A DNA stretch of 64,000 nucleotides from Streptomyces sp. NRRL B-24484 (GTDB lineage Bacteria > Actinomycetota > Actinomycetes > Streptomycetales > Streptomycetaceae), in the NCBI RefSeq assembly GCF_000717715.1, contig NZ_JOAI01000001.1:1-64000 (forward strand). Reading direction: 5' to 3'. The notes under the pieces are model-generated. The model was not told where the DNA came from. It worked only from the letters and a program-made list of their open reading frames with translations, and did not search any database. The translations under genes and the position numbers were made by a program. Below are positions 24,199 through 33,020 of this stretch, one piece after another. Position 1 is the first letter of the stretch. The number at the start of each line of letters is the position of its first letter.

Positions 24199-26496
24199 CT
24201 ACTGACCGGCGCCCTGGCTGGGCTGCGCCGTACCGGTGCCCGGGATCGGCACCACGGTGCCGTGGGACGGGCGTCCGGTGCCCGGACCCGGGCTCGGCCG
24301 GCCCGGTCCGGGGGACGTCTGGTCCCCGCCCCGGGTGGGCCGCCCGCCCTGGGTCGGCCGTCCGGTGGCCGGCTGTCCTCCGCCCGGGGTCGGCCGGCCG
24401 GTCTCCGTGGCCTGCCCGTCGGGGTCGGACGGCTCCGGGTCCGCCGACGGCAGCCGCACGGCGGTGAACTCCCCCGCCGGGACGCCGTCCAGCGCGTCCT
24501 CCACCGCCTGCCGCCAGATCGGACCGGCGACCGCGCCGCCGAAGGCCGCGTCGATCCGCTCGCCGCCCATCCGCTGGCCCTCCAGCGGAGCCGGGTCCGT
24601 GGTGTCGCTGACGACCGTCGCGGCGGCCAGCTCCGGCGTGTAGCCGACGAACCAGACCTGCCGGCCCTCGTTGGTGGTACCGGTCTTGCCGGCCGTCGCC
24701 CGGTCGGACAGGCCGGCGGTGGCGCCGGTGCCGCCGTCCTCGACCACGCCGCGCAGCATCGCGGTGACGGTGTCCGCGGTCGTCCGCGACATCGCCCCGG
24801 TGCAGGAGGCCTTCGGCACCCCGAGGGCCTTGCCGTCCGGACCGGTCACCGAGGTGATCGCGGTCGGCGCGCAGTAGGTGCCGTGGGCGGCGAACGCCGC
24901 GTACACGCTCGCCATCTCCAGCGGCGTCAGGTCGTTGCTGCCGAGGGTCATCGACGGCACCACGCTGAGCTTCTCGCCGCCGGCCTGCTGGGTGATGCCC
25001 AGCCTGGCGGCGGTCTTCGCCACCTCGCACAGGCCGGTCTCGGCCTCCAGGTTGGCGAAGTAGGTGTTGACCGACTGCTTCATCGCGGCCGGCATGGCGA
25101 AGCTGCCGACCAGGCTGCGGCTGTCGTTGTGCACCTCGCCGCTCTCGGGGAAGCGGCCGCCCGAGCAGTCCCGCATGGCGGGCCACGGCATGCTGTAGCC
25201 GGAGGTGTAGGTGCGGCTCGCCGGGATGCCGTTCTCCAGCGCCGCGGCGGCCACGATCGGCTTGAAGGTGGAGCCGGTCGGGAATCCGAGACCGCCGCCC
25301 ACCCGCTTGGGCACGTTCAGGTTGATCGTGGTCTGGTCCTTGCCGAGCCCGTACGGGCGGCTCTGCGCCATCGCCAGCACCTTGCCGGTGCCCGGCTGGA
25401 CGACCGTCATCACCGCGGCCGGCCGGTCCGACGGCGCGGCGTGCGCGGTGACGGCCTGCTGCACCGCCTTCTGCGCCTTGGGGTCGAGGGTGGTGCGGAT
25501 CTGCAGTCCGCCGCGCTTCCACAGCGCCTTCCGCTCCTCCGGGGTCTTCCCGAAGGCCGGGTCGGACAGCACCACCCGCTGCACGTAGTCGCAGAAGAAG
25601 CCCTCGCCCGTCCCCGCGGTGATGCAGCCCTGGTGCGGCCGGGTCACCTTCAGCTCGACCGGCGAGGCGATCGCCTGCGCCGCCTGCACCGCGGTGATGT
25701 GCCCGAGCTCGGCCATCCGGCGCAGCACGGTGTCGCGGCGCGTCTTCGCCGCCGCCTGGTTGACGATCGGGTCGTAGGCGGACGGCGACTGCACCAGGCC
25801 GGCCAGCAGCGCCGCCTGAGGGAGCGTCAGATCCTTGGCGTGCACGCTGAAGTACCGCTGGGCGGCCGTCTCTATGCCGTACGCCTTCTCGCCGAAGAAG
25901 GTGATGTTGAGGTAGTTGGCGAGGATCTGGTCCTTGGTCAGGGTCTCCTCGACCTTGATGGCGTACTTGAGTTCGCGGACCTTGCGGTCCAGGGTCTGGC
26001 GCTGCGCCTCCTGGACCTTCTGCACGTCGTCGCCGGCCTGGTCGACGAAGACGTTCTTGACGTACTGCTGGGTGAGCGTGGACGCGCCCTGCGCGGTGGT
26101 GCCGGAGGCCGCGTTGGAGTTGACGGCGCGCAGCACGCCCTTCAGGTCGACGGCGCCGTGCTGGTAGTAGCGGCTGTCCTCGATGTCCACCAGGGCGGTC
26201 TTGACCAGCGGCGACATGGCGTCGGAGCCGATGACCGTGCGGTCCCGGCTGTAGACGGTGGCGATCGTGCCGCCGTCCGCGTCGTAGACGGTGGTCGCCT
26301 GGGACAGCGGCGGTGTCCTGAAGTCGTCCGGCAGGCTGTCGAAGTCCTCCACCGCCGACTGCGCACCCAGCCCGGCGGCCCCCACGGCGGGGAGGGCGAT
26401 GCCTGCGACGAGGACGCCGCCCAGGGCGCTCGCGCCGACCAGACGGGCTGCCAGAACGGCCTTCTTGCGGTATCCGATGGAGTTGTGACGCGCCAT
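24199..26496 (-). CDS. class A penicillin-binding protein
   Basis: Bifunctional peptidoglycan synthase of 765 residues acting outside the membrane. A basic N-terminus and one membrane helix (about 12-42) precede the GT51 glycosyltransferase (VDIEDSRYYQHGAVDLKG with the catalytic Glu, then GASTLTQQYVKN). The transpeptidase has SxxK as STFK in GFPTGSTFKPIVAAA, SxN as KQSVNTYF and KTG as AGKTGTTNEG. The last 75 residues are a Pro/Gly/Thr/Arg low-complexity tail. TAGGGT ends 7 bases before the ATG, again a leaderless arrangement. It converges on the DinB gene. Confidence 0.93.
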   Translation of the reverse strand: MARHNSIGYRKKAVLAARLVGASALGGVLVAGIALPAVGAAGLGAQSAVEDFDSLPDDFRTPPLSQATTVYDADGGTIATVYSRDRTVIGSDAMSPLVKTALVDIEDSRYYQHGAVDLKGVLRAVNSNAASGTTAQGASTLTQQYVKNVFVDQAGDDVQKVQEAQRQTLDRKVRELKYAIKVEETLTKDQILANYLNITFFGEKAYGIETAAQRYFSVHAKDLTLPQAALLAGLVQSPSAYDPIVNQAAAKTRRDTVLRRMAELGHITAVQAAQAIASPVELKVTRPHQGCITAGTGEGFFCDYVQRVVLSDPAFGKTPEERKALWKRGGLQIRTTLDPKAQKAVQQAVTAHAAPSDRPAAVMTVVQPGTGKVLAMAQSRPYGLGKDQTTINLNVPKRVGGGLGFPTGSTFKPIVAAAALENGIPASRTYTSGYSMPWPAMRDCSGGRFPESGEVHNDSRSLVGSFAMPAAMKQSVNTYFANLEAETGLCEVAKTAARLGITQQAGGEKLSVVPSMTLGSNDLTPLEMASVYAAFAAHGTYCAPTAITSVTGPDGKALGVPKASCTGAMSRTTADTVTAMLRGVVEDGGTGATAGLSDRATAGKTGTTNEGRQVWFVGYTPELAAATVVSDTTDPAPLEGQRMGGERIDAAFGGAVAGPIWRQAVEDALDGVPAGEFTAVRLPSADPEPSDPDGQATETGRPTPGGGQPATGRPTQGGRPTRGGDQTSPGPGRPSPGPGTGRPSHGTVVPIPGTGTAQPSQGAGQ

Positions 26497-26722
26497 GGGA
26501 TCGACCCTAGGCGAACCATCGGCCGTCGCGAACCGGTTTTCTTCCCGCTTTCGTCACAACTCCGTGACAGCGCCCGCCCGGTCCTCCCCCGCGCCTCCCC
26601 TGCGCCTCCCCCGGGGCGGCCGGCGGCGCGCCGGGGCCGTGTGCTCTTGACGCGGCGGCGCCCGGTGGCAAGCCTTGGTCCCGGCCGGTCCCCCCGGCCG
26701 TGACCGGCCCAGGAGGTCAACG

Positions 26723-28318
26723 GTGACCGCACAGGCGTCCCACACGCACGGCCGCACCGACGTGCCGCTGCTGGACGAGACGATCGGGCAGTGCCTGGAC
26801 CGGGCGGTCGCCGCCCATCCGGACCGCGAGGCGCTGGTGGACGTGCCGAGCGGCCGCCGCTGGACGTACGCCGAACTCGGCCGGGACGTGGACCGGGTGG
26901 CCCGCGGCCTGCAGGCGCACGGGGTCGGCCGCGGCGACCGGGTCGGCATCTGGGCGCTCAACTGCCCGGAGTGGGTGCTGGTGCAGTACGCCACCGCCCG
27001 CCTCGGCGCGATCCTGGTGAACATCAACCCGGCCTACCGGACGCACGAGCTGGCGTACGCGCTGAACCAGTCCGGGGTGGGCCTGCTGGTCGCCCAGCCC
27101 GCGTACCGCACCAGCGACTACCGGGCGATGGTGGCCGAGGTCCGCGAGGAGTGCCCGGGTCTGCGGGAGACGCTGTGGATCGGCGACCCGGAGTTCCTGG
27201 AGCTCGACGGGGACGGGGAGTTCCCGGCCGACCTGGCGCCCGACGACCCGATCAACATCCAGTACACCTCGGGCACCACCGGCTTCCCGAAGGGCGCCAC
27301 CCTCTCGCACCGCAACATCCTCAACAACGGTTTCTGGGTGGGCGAGCTGGTCGGGTACACCGAGCAGGACCGGATCTGCCTGCCGGTGCCCTTCTACCAC
27401 TGCTTCGGCATGGTGATGGGCAACCTCGCGGCGGTCAGCCACGGCGCCTGCGTGGTGATCCCCGGGCAGGGCTTCGACCCGGCCGCCACCCTGCACGCGG
27501 TGCAGGCCGAGCGGGCGACCTCGCTGTACGGCGTGCCGACGATGTTCATCGCCGAGCTGGGCCTCGCCGACTTCGCGACCTACGACCTCGCCTCGCTGCG
27601 CACCGGCATCATGGCGGGCTCGCCGTGTCCGGTGGAGGTGATGAAGCGCGTCCAGACCGAGATGCACATGGCCGAGGTGGCCATCGCGTACGGGATGACC
27701 GAGACCTCGCCGGTCTCCACCCAGACCCGCCGCGACGACGATCTGGAGCACCGCACGGGCACGGTCGGCCGGGTGCTGCCGCACCTGGAGGTGAAGGTCG
27801 TCGAGCCGGAGACCGGGCGGACGGTCGGCCGCGGCGAGCCCGGCGAGCTGTGCACCCGCGGCTACTCGGTGATGATCGGCTACTGGAACGAGCCGGAGCG
27901 CACCGCCGAGGCGATCGACGACGAGGGCTGGATGCACACCGGCGACCTCGCGGTGATGCACGAGGACGGCTACCTGGCGGTCGTCGGCCGGATCAAGGAC
28001 ATGATCATCCGGGGCGGCGAGAACGTGTACCCGCGCGAGATCGAGGAGTTCCTGCACACCCATCCGGCGATCGCCGACGTCCAGGTGGTCGGCGTGCCGG
28101 ACGAGCACTACGGCGAGGAGATCTGCGCCTTCGTGGTGCTGCGCGACCCGGCCGGCACGCTGGGCGCCGAGGAGGTGGCCGCGTTCTGCCGCGGCCGGCT
28201 CGCGCACTACAAGACGCCGCGGCACGTGCACGTGGTCGAGGGCTTCCCGATGACGGTCAGCGGCAAGGTGAGAAAGAACGAGCTGAGGGAAAGGGCGGCC
28301 CGCGCACTCGCCGGGTGA
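26723..28318 (+). CDS. fatty acyl-CoA synthetase (AMP-binding)
   Basis: Adenylate-forming enzyme of 531 residues that makes acyl-CoA from a medium- or long-chain acid and ATP. It contains [18 protein letters not shown], the [11 protein letters not shown] motif, [20 protein letters not shown] and the catalytic Lys in [17 protein letters not shown] 26723 follows a near-perfect AGGAGGT; a longer frame upstream is unconserved. The enzyme could feed the beta-oxidation operon at 35.6-41.4 kb, by inference. It is followed by a leader peptide and the 2OG oxygenase. Confidence 0.92.
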   Translation: MTAQASHTHGRTDVPLLDETIGQCLDRAVAAHPDREALVDVPSGRRWTYAELGRDVDRVARGLQAHGVGRGDRVGIWALNCPEWVLVQYATARLGAILVNINPAYRTHELAYALNQSGVGLLVAQPAYRTSDYRAMVAEVREECPGLRETLWIGDPEFLELDGDGEFPADLAPDDPINIQYTSGTTGFPKGATLSHRNILNNGFWVGELVGYTEQDRICLPVPFYHCFGMVMGNLAAVSHGACVVIPGQGFDPAATLHAVQAERATSLYGVPTMFIAELGLADFATYDLASLRTGIMAGSPCPVEVMKRVQTEMHMAEVAIAYGMTETSPVSTQTRRDDDLEHRTGTVGRVLPHLEVKVVEPETGRTVGRGEPGELCTRGYSVMIGYWNEPERTAEAIDDEGWMHTGDLAVMHEDGYLAVVGRIKDMIIRGGENVYPREIEEFLHTHPAIADVQVVGVPDEHYGEEICAFVVLRDPAGTLGAEEVAAFCRGRLAHYKTPRHVHVVEGFPMTVSGKVRKNELRERAARALAG

Positions 28319-28393
28319 GCCCCCGGCCCGGGCGGCGGGCGGGCCGGGCGAGGGCCCGGCCACCACCGGGTCGCGGTCCGTTACGCTGGTTGC

Positions 28394-28468
28394 GTGATCC
28401 TTCTCGTCAGCCGTCGCCACGTGGACCTGCTCCGCGTCACGAGCATGTCCTGTCGACGCTCCGGCTGA
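28394..28468 (+). CDS. 24-residue leader peptide, cysteine-attenuator type
   Basis: GTG-initiated ORF of 24 codons whose peptide contains LLVSRRHVDLLRVTSMSCRR. It matches the short actinobacterial leader peptides with conserved RRHVDL(x)R and a Cys near the C-terminus that are usually found before sulfur-assimilation genes and are thought to sense cysteine supply by translation. TACGCT occupies exactly -12 to -7 of the GTG with no ribosome-binding site, so it is probably leaderless as well. It sits 137 bases before the 2OG oxygenase start, and a hairpin lies between. Confidence 0.72.
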   Translation: MILLVSRRHVDLLRVTSMSCRRSG

Positions 28469-28551
28469 TCCCGCTCGTCCTCCGCCCTTCGGGCACACAC
28501 CCTCCCCCGGCCCCGCTGCACCGGCCACACCCGGCGCGGCAGCGGCAGCGT

Positions 28552-28578
28552 CCCCGGCGACCGCCGGGCCCGCCGGGG
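28552..28578 (+). promoter_or_regulatory. hairpin between leader peptide and oxygenase
   Basis: CCCCGGCG pairs with CGCCGGGG (8 bases, 11-base loop), ending 27 bases before the oxygenase ATG. It could be the switchable structure of an attenuator, but no competing structure was computed. Confidence 0.35.
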
Positions 28579-28604
28579 CATTCGACACCCAGGTGATGTC
28601 ACCC

Positions 28605-29675
28605 ATGACCCAGCAGTCCCGTCCCACCGGTTCCACCGGACCCTTCGACGTCCGCGCCGGCGACCGCGCCGAGAACCTCCCGGTCATCGACCTCTCGCTC
28701 GCCGACGGCAGTGCCGGGGACCGCGCGCGGCTCCACGCGGCACTCCGCGCCGCCGCCACCGACGTCGGCTTCTTCCAGCTCGTCGGCCACGGCGTGACCC
28801 CGGCCGAGACCGTCGCGCTGACCGAGGCGATGCACGCCTTCTTCGCCCTCCCCGAGGCCGACCGGCTGGCCGTGAGCAACCTGAACTCCCCGCACTTCCG
28901 CGGCTACACCCGGACGGGCGACGAGCGCACCGGCGGCAACCGGGACTGGCGCGACCAGCTCGACATCGGCGCCGAACTGCCCCCGCACGTGCCCGGCACC
29001 GGCGAGCCGCCGTACTGGTGGCTGGAGGGCCCGAACCAGTGGCCCGACGCGCTGCCCGAGCTGCGCGAGGCCTCGCTGCACTGGATCGACCGGCTCGGCG
29101 GCGTCGCCCGCCGGCTGCTGCACGAGCTGCTCACCTCGATCGGCGCCCGGCCGGACTTCTACGACGACGCCTTCGCCGGCCACCCGCACCTGCGGCTGAA
29201 GCTGGTCCGCTACCCCGGCACCGCGCCGGACGGCGCCGCGCAGGGCGTCGGCTCGCACAAGGACTACGGCTTCATCACCCTGCTGCTGCAGGACACCGTC
29301 GGCGGTCTGCAGGTCGAGCGCTCGGACGGCTCCTTCCTGGAGGTACCGCCGATGGAGGGCGCCTTCGTGGTCAACCTCGGCGAGCTGCTGGAGGTCGCCA
29401 CCGACGGCTACCTGAAGGCCACCAGCCACCGGGTGGTCAGCCCGCCCGGCGCCCGCGAGCGGTTCTCGGTGCCGTTCTTCTACAACCCGCGGCTGGACGC
29501 GCACATCGAGCCGCTCGAATTCCCGCAGGCGCACCACGCCCCCGGCGCCACCCAGGACCCGGCGAACCCGCTGTTCGCCGAATTCGGCCGGAACGAGCTC
29601 AAGGGGTACCTGCGGGCGCACCCCGAGGTCACCCGCCGCCACCACGCGGACCTGCTGCCACTGACCGCCGCCTGA
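28605..29675 (+). CDS. 2-oxoglutarate/Fe(II) oxygenase, isopenicillin N synthase family
   Basis: Non-heme iron oxygenase of 356 residues. The N-terminal DIOX_N domain reads LPVIDLSLADG through VGFFQLVGHGVTPAETVALT. The catalytic domain has the iron ligands His-x-Asp in VGSHKDYGFITLL and the distal His in ATSHRVVSPPG, and the co-substrate-binding Arg-x-Ser in RFSVPFFYNP. The family name does not imply penicillin synthesis; most members are of unknown substrate. ATG 28605 has AGGTG 9 bases upstream; GTG 28593 and ATG 28596 are alternatives. The upstream cysteine-type leader peptide suggests a link to sulfur metabolism. Confidence 0.9.
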   Translation: MTQQSRPTGSTGPFDVRAGDRAENLPVIDLSLADGSAGDRARLHAALRAAATDVGFFQLVGHGVTPAETVALTEAMHAFFALPEADRLAVSNLNSPHFRGYTRTGDERTGGNRDWRDQLDIGAELPPHVPGTGEPPYWWLEGPNQWPDALPELREASLHWIDRLGGVARRLLHELLTSIGARPDFYDDAFAGHPHLRLKLVRYPGTAPDGAAQGVGSHKDYGFITLLLQDTVGGLQVERSDGSFLEVPPMEGAFVVNLGELLEVATDGYLKATSHRVVSPPGARERFSVPFFYNPRLDAHIEPLEFPQAHHAPGATQDPANPLFAEFGRNELKGYLRAHPEVTRRHHADLLPLTAA

Positions 29676-29681
29676 CGGCGG

Positions 29682-29728
29682 CCCCGGGCCCGTCCGGACG
29701 GGCGGGACCGTTCCGGCGGGCCCGGGGC
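29682..29728 (+). terminator. terminator of the 2OG oxygenase gene
   Basis: A perfect 12-base stem (GCCCCGGGCCCG with CGGGCCCGGGGC) encloses a 23-base loop just after the stop codon. Confidence 0.55.
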
Positions 29729-29752
29729 GCGGGCGTACGGAGGTCGGCACCG

Positions 29753-29819
29753 ACGATCGCGGATCCTTCCACCACTGCTTCGGCATTGTTCTAGCATGGT
29801 GCGAACAATCCGCGATCGT
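29753..29819. promoter_or_regulatory. nested inverted repeats, candidate GntR/YtrA operator and promoter
   Basis: The outer arms ACGATCGCGGAT (29753-29764) and ATCCGCGATCGT (29808-29819) are perfect 12-base complements. Inside, ATTGTTC (29785-29791) and GAACAAT (29803-29809) form a second repeat with 11 bases between. A -10-like TAGCAT (29792-29797) lies within the inner repeat, so a bound repressor would cover the promoter of the DUF1648/GntR pair. Confidence 0.7.
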
Positions 29820-29839
29820 TCGCGTCTCCGGAGGATCCC

Positions 29840-30844
29840 GTGTCCGCCCTGCCCTTACCCCGGCCGTCCCGGCCGTCCCGCGCCGCGCTCGCCGTCACCG
29901 CCCTGCCGCCCACGGCCGCCGCCGGGGCGCTGCTGCTGGTGTACGCCCGGCTGCGGCCGCGGCTGCCCGAACCGCTCGCCGTGCACTTCTCGGCGGACGG
30001 CGCCGACGGCACCCTGCCCGCCTGGCGCTTCCTCGCCGCCGCCCTCGGCCTGATCGCGCTCACCGGTGTCGCCCTGGCCCGGCCGGCACTCGCCGGAGGC
30101 CTGCCCGCCCGGGCCCGTCGTGCCCTGATCGCCGGCGGCTGGGCAGCCGCCGCCCTGCTCGGCTCGCTCTGCTGCGCGGTGCTCGCCGCCGGCGCGCACA
30201 CCGCCCGCGCGGCCGACGCCCGCCTGTCGGGCACCGCCGTGGCCGTCTGCGGCTGCGGTGCCGTTCTCGCGGCGGCCGTCGGCCTGCTGCTGGGCGGCAC
30301 GGTCGTCCGCCCGGGGCCCGCCGGCCGGACCGCTCCCCCGGCGCCCGTCCCGGTCGAGCTCGCCGAGGGGGAGGCCGTCTCCTGGTCCCGCACCGTCGGC
30401 TCGCCGCTGCTGCGCACCCTCGGGCCCGCCCTGTTGGCGCTCACCGCCGTCCTGCTGGTCGCCGGGGCCGGCGCCGGGGCGCTGCCGGTCGCCCTGATCG
30501 GCGCGACCGCCACGGCCACCGGCCGGGTGCGGGTCACCGTCGACCGGCACGGCCTGGCTGTGCGGCTGCCGTTCGCCCGCCGGCCGTGGATGCAGCTTCC
30601 GCTGGAGCGGATCGCCGCCGCCGACTGCCGCGAGGTGCGGTGGACGGGGGTCTTCGGCGACGAGGGGTACCGCTCCGGGCCCGGGCGCAGCGGCCTGGTG
30701 CTGCGGCCGGGCGAGGCCGTCGCCGTCCTGCTCACCGACGGACGGGAGTTCGTCGTCTCCGTCCCCGACGCCGCCACTGCCGCCGGACTGCTCACCGCCC
30801 TCGTCCGGCGACCACGGGAGGAGCGCCCGTGCTCTTCCGCGTGA
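29840..30844 (+). CDS. DUF1648-domain membrane protein
   Basis: Membrane protein of 334 residues with an N-terminal DUF1648 segment (LAVHFSADGADGTLPAW) and about six hydrophobic helices, followed by a soluble C-terminal region with RVTVDRHGLAVRLPFARRPW and DGREFVVSVPDAATAAG. Function unknown. It starts at GTG with GGAGG 5 bases upstream and overlaps the following GntR gene by 16 bases. The DUF1648/YtrA pair recurs in actinobacteria and is presumably self-regulated through the nested repeats upstream. Confidence 0.85.
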   Translation: MSALPLPRPSRPSRAALAVTALPPTAAAGALLLVYARLRPRLPEPLAVHFSADGADGTLPAWRFLAAALGLIALTGVALARPALAGGLPARARRALIAGGWAAAALLGSLCCAVLAAGAHTARAADARLSGTAVAVCGCGAVLAAAVGLLLGGTVVRPGPAGRTAPPAPVPVELAEGEAVSWSRTVGSPLLRTLGPALLALTAVLLVAGAGAGALPVALIGATATATGRVRVTVDRHGLAVRLPFARRPWMQLPLERIAAADCREVRWTGVFGDEGYRSGPGRSGLVLRPGEAVAVLLTDGREFVVSVPDAATAAGLLTALVRRPREERPCSSA

Positions 30845-31242
30845 ACCCCGCCTCTCCGCAGCCGCTCGCCGAGCAGATCGCGGCCTGCGTCCGCCGCGCC
30901 GTCGCCGAGGGCACGGCGCGGGCCGGCGACCGGCTGCCGCCCGCACGCGCCCTCGCCGACTCGCTCGACGTCAACATGCACACCGTGCTGCGCGGCTACC
31001 AGATCCTCCGCGAGGAGGGGCTGGTCGACCTGCGCCGCGGCCGCGGGGCACAGCTCACCGACGCCGCGTCACCCGGCCGGGCCCGGCTCGGTGCGGCCGC
31101 CGGGGAACTGGTCGCCGAAGCCCGCGCCCAGGGCCTGGCGGACGAGGAGGTCCTCGACCTCGTCCGGGCCGCGCTCGGGCCGCCGACCGGGCCGCCGACC
31201 GGGCCCGGCGGCAGCAACGTCCGCGACACGCAGAATGATTGA
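30829..31242 (+). CDS. GntR-family regulator, YtrA subfamily
   Basis: Regulator of 137 residues with a GntR winged helix (EQIAACVRRAVAEGTARAGD, LPPARALADSLDVNMHTVLR, GYQILREEGLVDLRRGRG) and only a short C-terminal helical extension, typical of YtrA members that lack a large ligand domain. It overlaps the DUF1648 gene by 16 bases, with GGAGGAG inside that gene, which indicates translational coupling. It probably represses its own operon at the nested inverted repeat near 29.8 kb. Confidence 0.88.
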   Translation: MLFRVNPASPQPLAEQIAACVRRAVAEGTARAGDRLPPARALADSLDVNMHTVLRGYQILREEGLVDLRRGRGAQLTDAASPGRARLGAAAGELVAEARAQGLADEEVLDLVRAALGPPTGPPTGPGGSNVRDTQND

Positions 31243-31355
31243 TGTCGAGTCAGGCCGTCGTCGGGCGCGGAGATGCATGGCCACGGCGTGAGGTCCGATG
31301 CACCGCTCTCGGGCGTGACCGCGGGGGGCGCGCCCGCCGGGCGCGGGGGCCGGCC

Positions 31356-31826
31356 CTAGCGGTCCTGGACCAGGTGGGCCGGGAAGCCTCCGGTGGCGAT
31401 CGGGCCCCAGCGGCGCGGGGTGATCCGGATCAGCGACTTGCCCTGCCGGCGCATCGCCTCGCGGTACTCGTCCCAGTCCGGGTGCTCACCGGCGATGTTC
31501 CGGTAGTACTCCACCAGCGGCTCCACGGCCGCCGGCATGTCCAGTACCTCGGCCTCGCCGTCCACCTGCACCCAGGGGCCGTCCCACTCGTCGGAGAGCA
31601 CGACCACGCTGACGGCGGAGTCCCGCCGGGCGTTGCGGGCCTTCGCCCGCTCCGGGTACGTGGAGACCACGATGCGGCCGCTGTCGTCCACCCCGCAGGT
31701 CAGCGGGGACGCCTGCGGGGTGCCGTCGGCGCGGCGGGTGAGCAGCAGCGCCCGGTGGCGCGGACGGACGAAGTCCAGCAACTCGGCCAGCTCCACCCGG
31801 GTGTTGGTGGCGATCGAAGGGCTCAT
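31356..31826 (-). CDS. PPOX-class F420-dependent oxidoreductase
   Basis: Flavin/deazaflavin split-barrel protein of 156 residues. The pattern LLLTRRADGTPQASPLTCGV, IVVSTYPERAKARNARRD and WVQVDGEAEVL is typical of the F420-binding PPOX proteins of actinobacteria. The substrate is unknown. TAGGCT lies at -12 to -7 of the ATG with no ribosome-binding site, a clear leaderless arrangement. Confidence 0.88.
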   Translation of the reverse strand: MSPSIATNTRVELAELLDFVRPRHRALLLTRRADGTPQASPLTCGVDDSGRIVVSTYPERAKARNARRDSAVSVVVLSDEWDGPWVQVDGEAEVLDMPAAVEPLVEYYRNIAGEHPDWDEYREAMRRQGKSLIRITPRRWGPIATGGFPAHLVQDR

Positions 31827-32247
31827 GGCGCCAGCCTAGGCCGTGTCGCCCGAAGCGCGCGGGTGCGATCTCGGGGCACTCGGGTGACGGCGGCTCAGGA
31901 GCAGGCCCGGAGGAACCGGCCGGAGGAGCCGCCGGGGCGTCGACCCGCGTGGCGGTCGGCCAGCAGGGTGCACCGCCGGATCCACCGGTCGGGCCGGCCC
32001 GGAGATCGGACCTTCCGGGAGTCGGAGAACCGTCCGCCGGCGCTGCCGGAAGGCCGCGCCGCACGGCCCGTCCCCGCTCCCGGCGGGACGGGTGATCACG
32101 GGGATGCCCCGGGGTGTGCCGCCGACGGTCCCGGGCGGTGGCCGGGCGGGCGTGGTGGACCGGCAGGTCGCGGCACTGTCACACTGGTGCTGTCACAGCA
32201 GGACTGCCGCACCCGGCGGGGCGAACGGGCGGAAGAGGTTGCACCGG
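31827..32247. other. 421-base divergent intergenic region
   Basis: No credible gene is present: the short frames lack starts with ribosome-binding sites and family similarity. The left end holds the leaderless promoter of the F420 protein. The right end holds a direct repeat CTGTCACA (32176-32183 and 32190-32197, 14 bases apart) in the probable MerR gene promoter. The GC-rich middle shows nothing I can name. Confidence 0.45.
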
Positions 32248-32964
32248 ATGACAGCAGGCACACCGCAGCTCACCGTCGACGAACTGGCGGCCCGGGCCGG
32301 GGTGACCGTCCGCACGCTGCGCTTCTACGCCGCGAAGGGCCTGCTGCCGCCGCCGGAGCTGGGCCCGCGCCGGGTCGGCCGCTACGGGCCGGAGCACCTC
32401 GGCCGGCTGGAGCTCATCGAGGAACTCCAGCGGCAGGGCCTCACGCTGGCCGCGATCGAACGCTACCTCGCCCAACTCCCCGAGGACATCGGCTCACTGG
32501 ACCTCGCCATCCACCGGGCGCTGGTCGCGTCCTGGACGCCGGAGACGGCCGAGGAGGCCGACCGCGGGCAGCTCGCCCGGCGGATCGGCCGCGACCCCTC
32601 CGAGGCCGACCTGGACCGGCTCGCCGCCATGGGCGCCCTGCACCGCACCGAGGACCCGGACGTCTTCAAGACCGACCCCGGTCTCCTGCCGCTCGGCGTG
32701 CGGATCCTGGACGTGCCGATCCCGCTGGAGACCCTGCTCGCGGCCCGCGCGGTCGTCCGGCTGCACAGCCAGGCCACCGCGCACGACCTGCACCGGCTGT
32801 TCCGCGACACGGTGTGGAAGCCCTACCGGGAGAGCGGGCCCGCCCCGGCCGACCTGGACCGGATGAAGAGCCTCACCGACCGCATCCAGCCGCTGGTGGT
32901 GCAGGCGATCGTCACGGCCTTCCAGCGCTCGCTGGCCGAGGAGCTGACCGGCAGCCCCGAGTAG
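32248..32964 (+). CDS. MerR-family transcriptional regulator
   Basis: Regulator of 238 residues. The N-terminal MerR domain reads LTVDELAARAGVTVRTLRFY and LLPPPELGPRRVGRYGPEHL. The long C-terminal part (about 165 residues) has no metal-binding Cys and probably forms a ligand-binding helical domain. Start ATG 32248 follows GGAAGAGG. Its targets are unknown. A CTGTCACA direct repeat upstream may be its own site. Confidence 0.87.
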   Translation: MTAGTPQLTVDELAARAGVTVRTLRFYAAKGLLPPPELGPRRVGRYGPEHLGRLELIEELQRQGLTLAAIERYLAQLPEDIGSLDLAIHRALVASWTPETAEEADRGQLARRIGRDPSEADLDRLAAMGALHRTEDPDVFKTDPGLLPLGVRILDVPIPLETLLAARAVVRLHSQATAHDLHRLFRDTVWKPYRESGPAPADLDRMKSLTDRIQPLVVQAIVTAFQRSLAEELTGSPE

Positions 32965-33020
32965 CGCCGGCCCCGGGAAATCCGGTCGACAGGGCGGGCG
33001 GCCCGGGGTTGGCTCGGGCC

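Noticed and set aside
28605..29675. Isopenicillin N synthase as part of a beta-lactam gene cluster
   Set aside because: No ACV synthetase, acyltransferase or other beta-lactam gene is nearby, and the family name covers many unrelated 2OG oxygenases.
31836..32099. 87-codon minus-strand frame in the MerR promoter region
   Set aside because: Pro/Arg-rich composition, no ribosome-binding site and no family likeness; probably chance.
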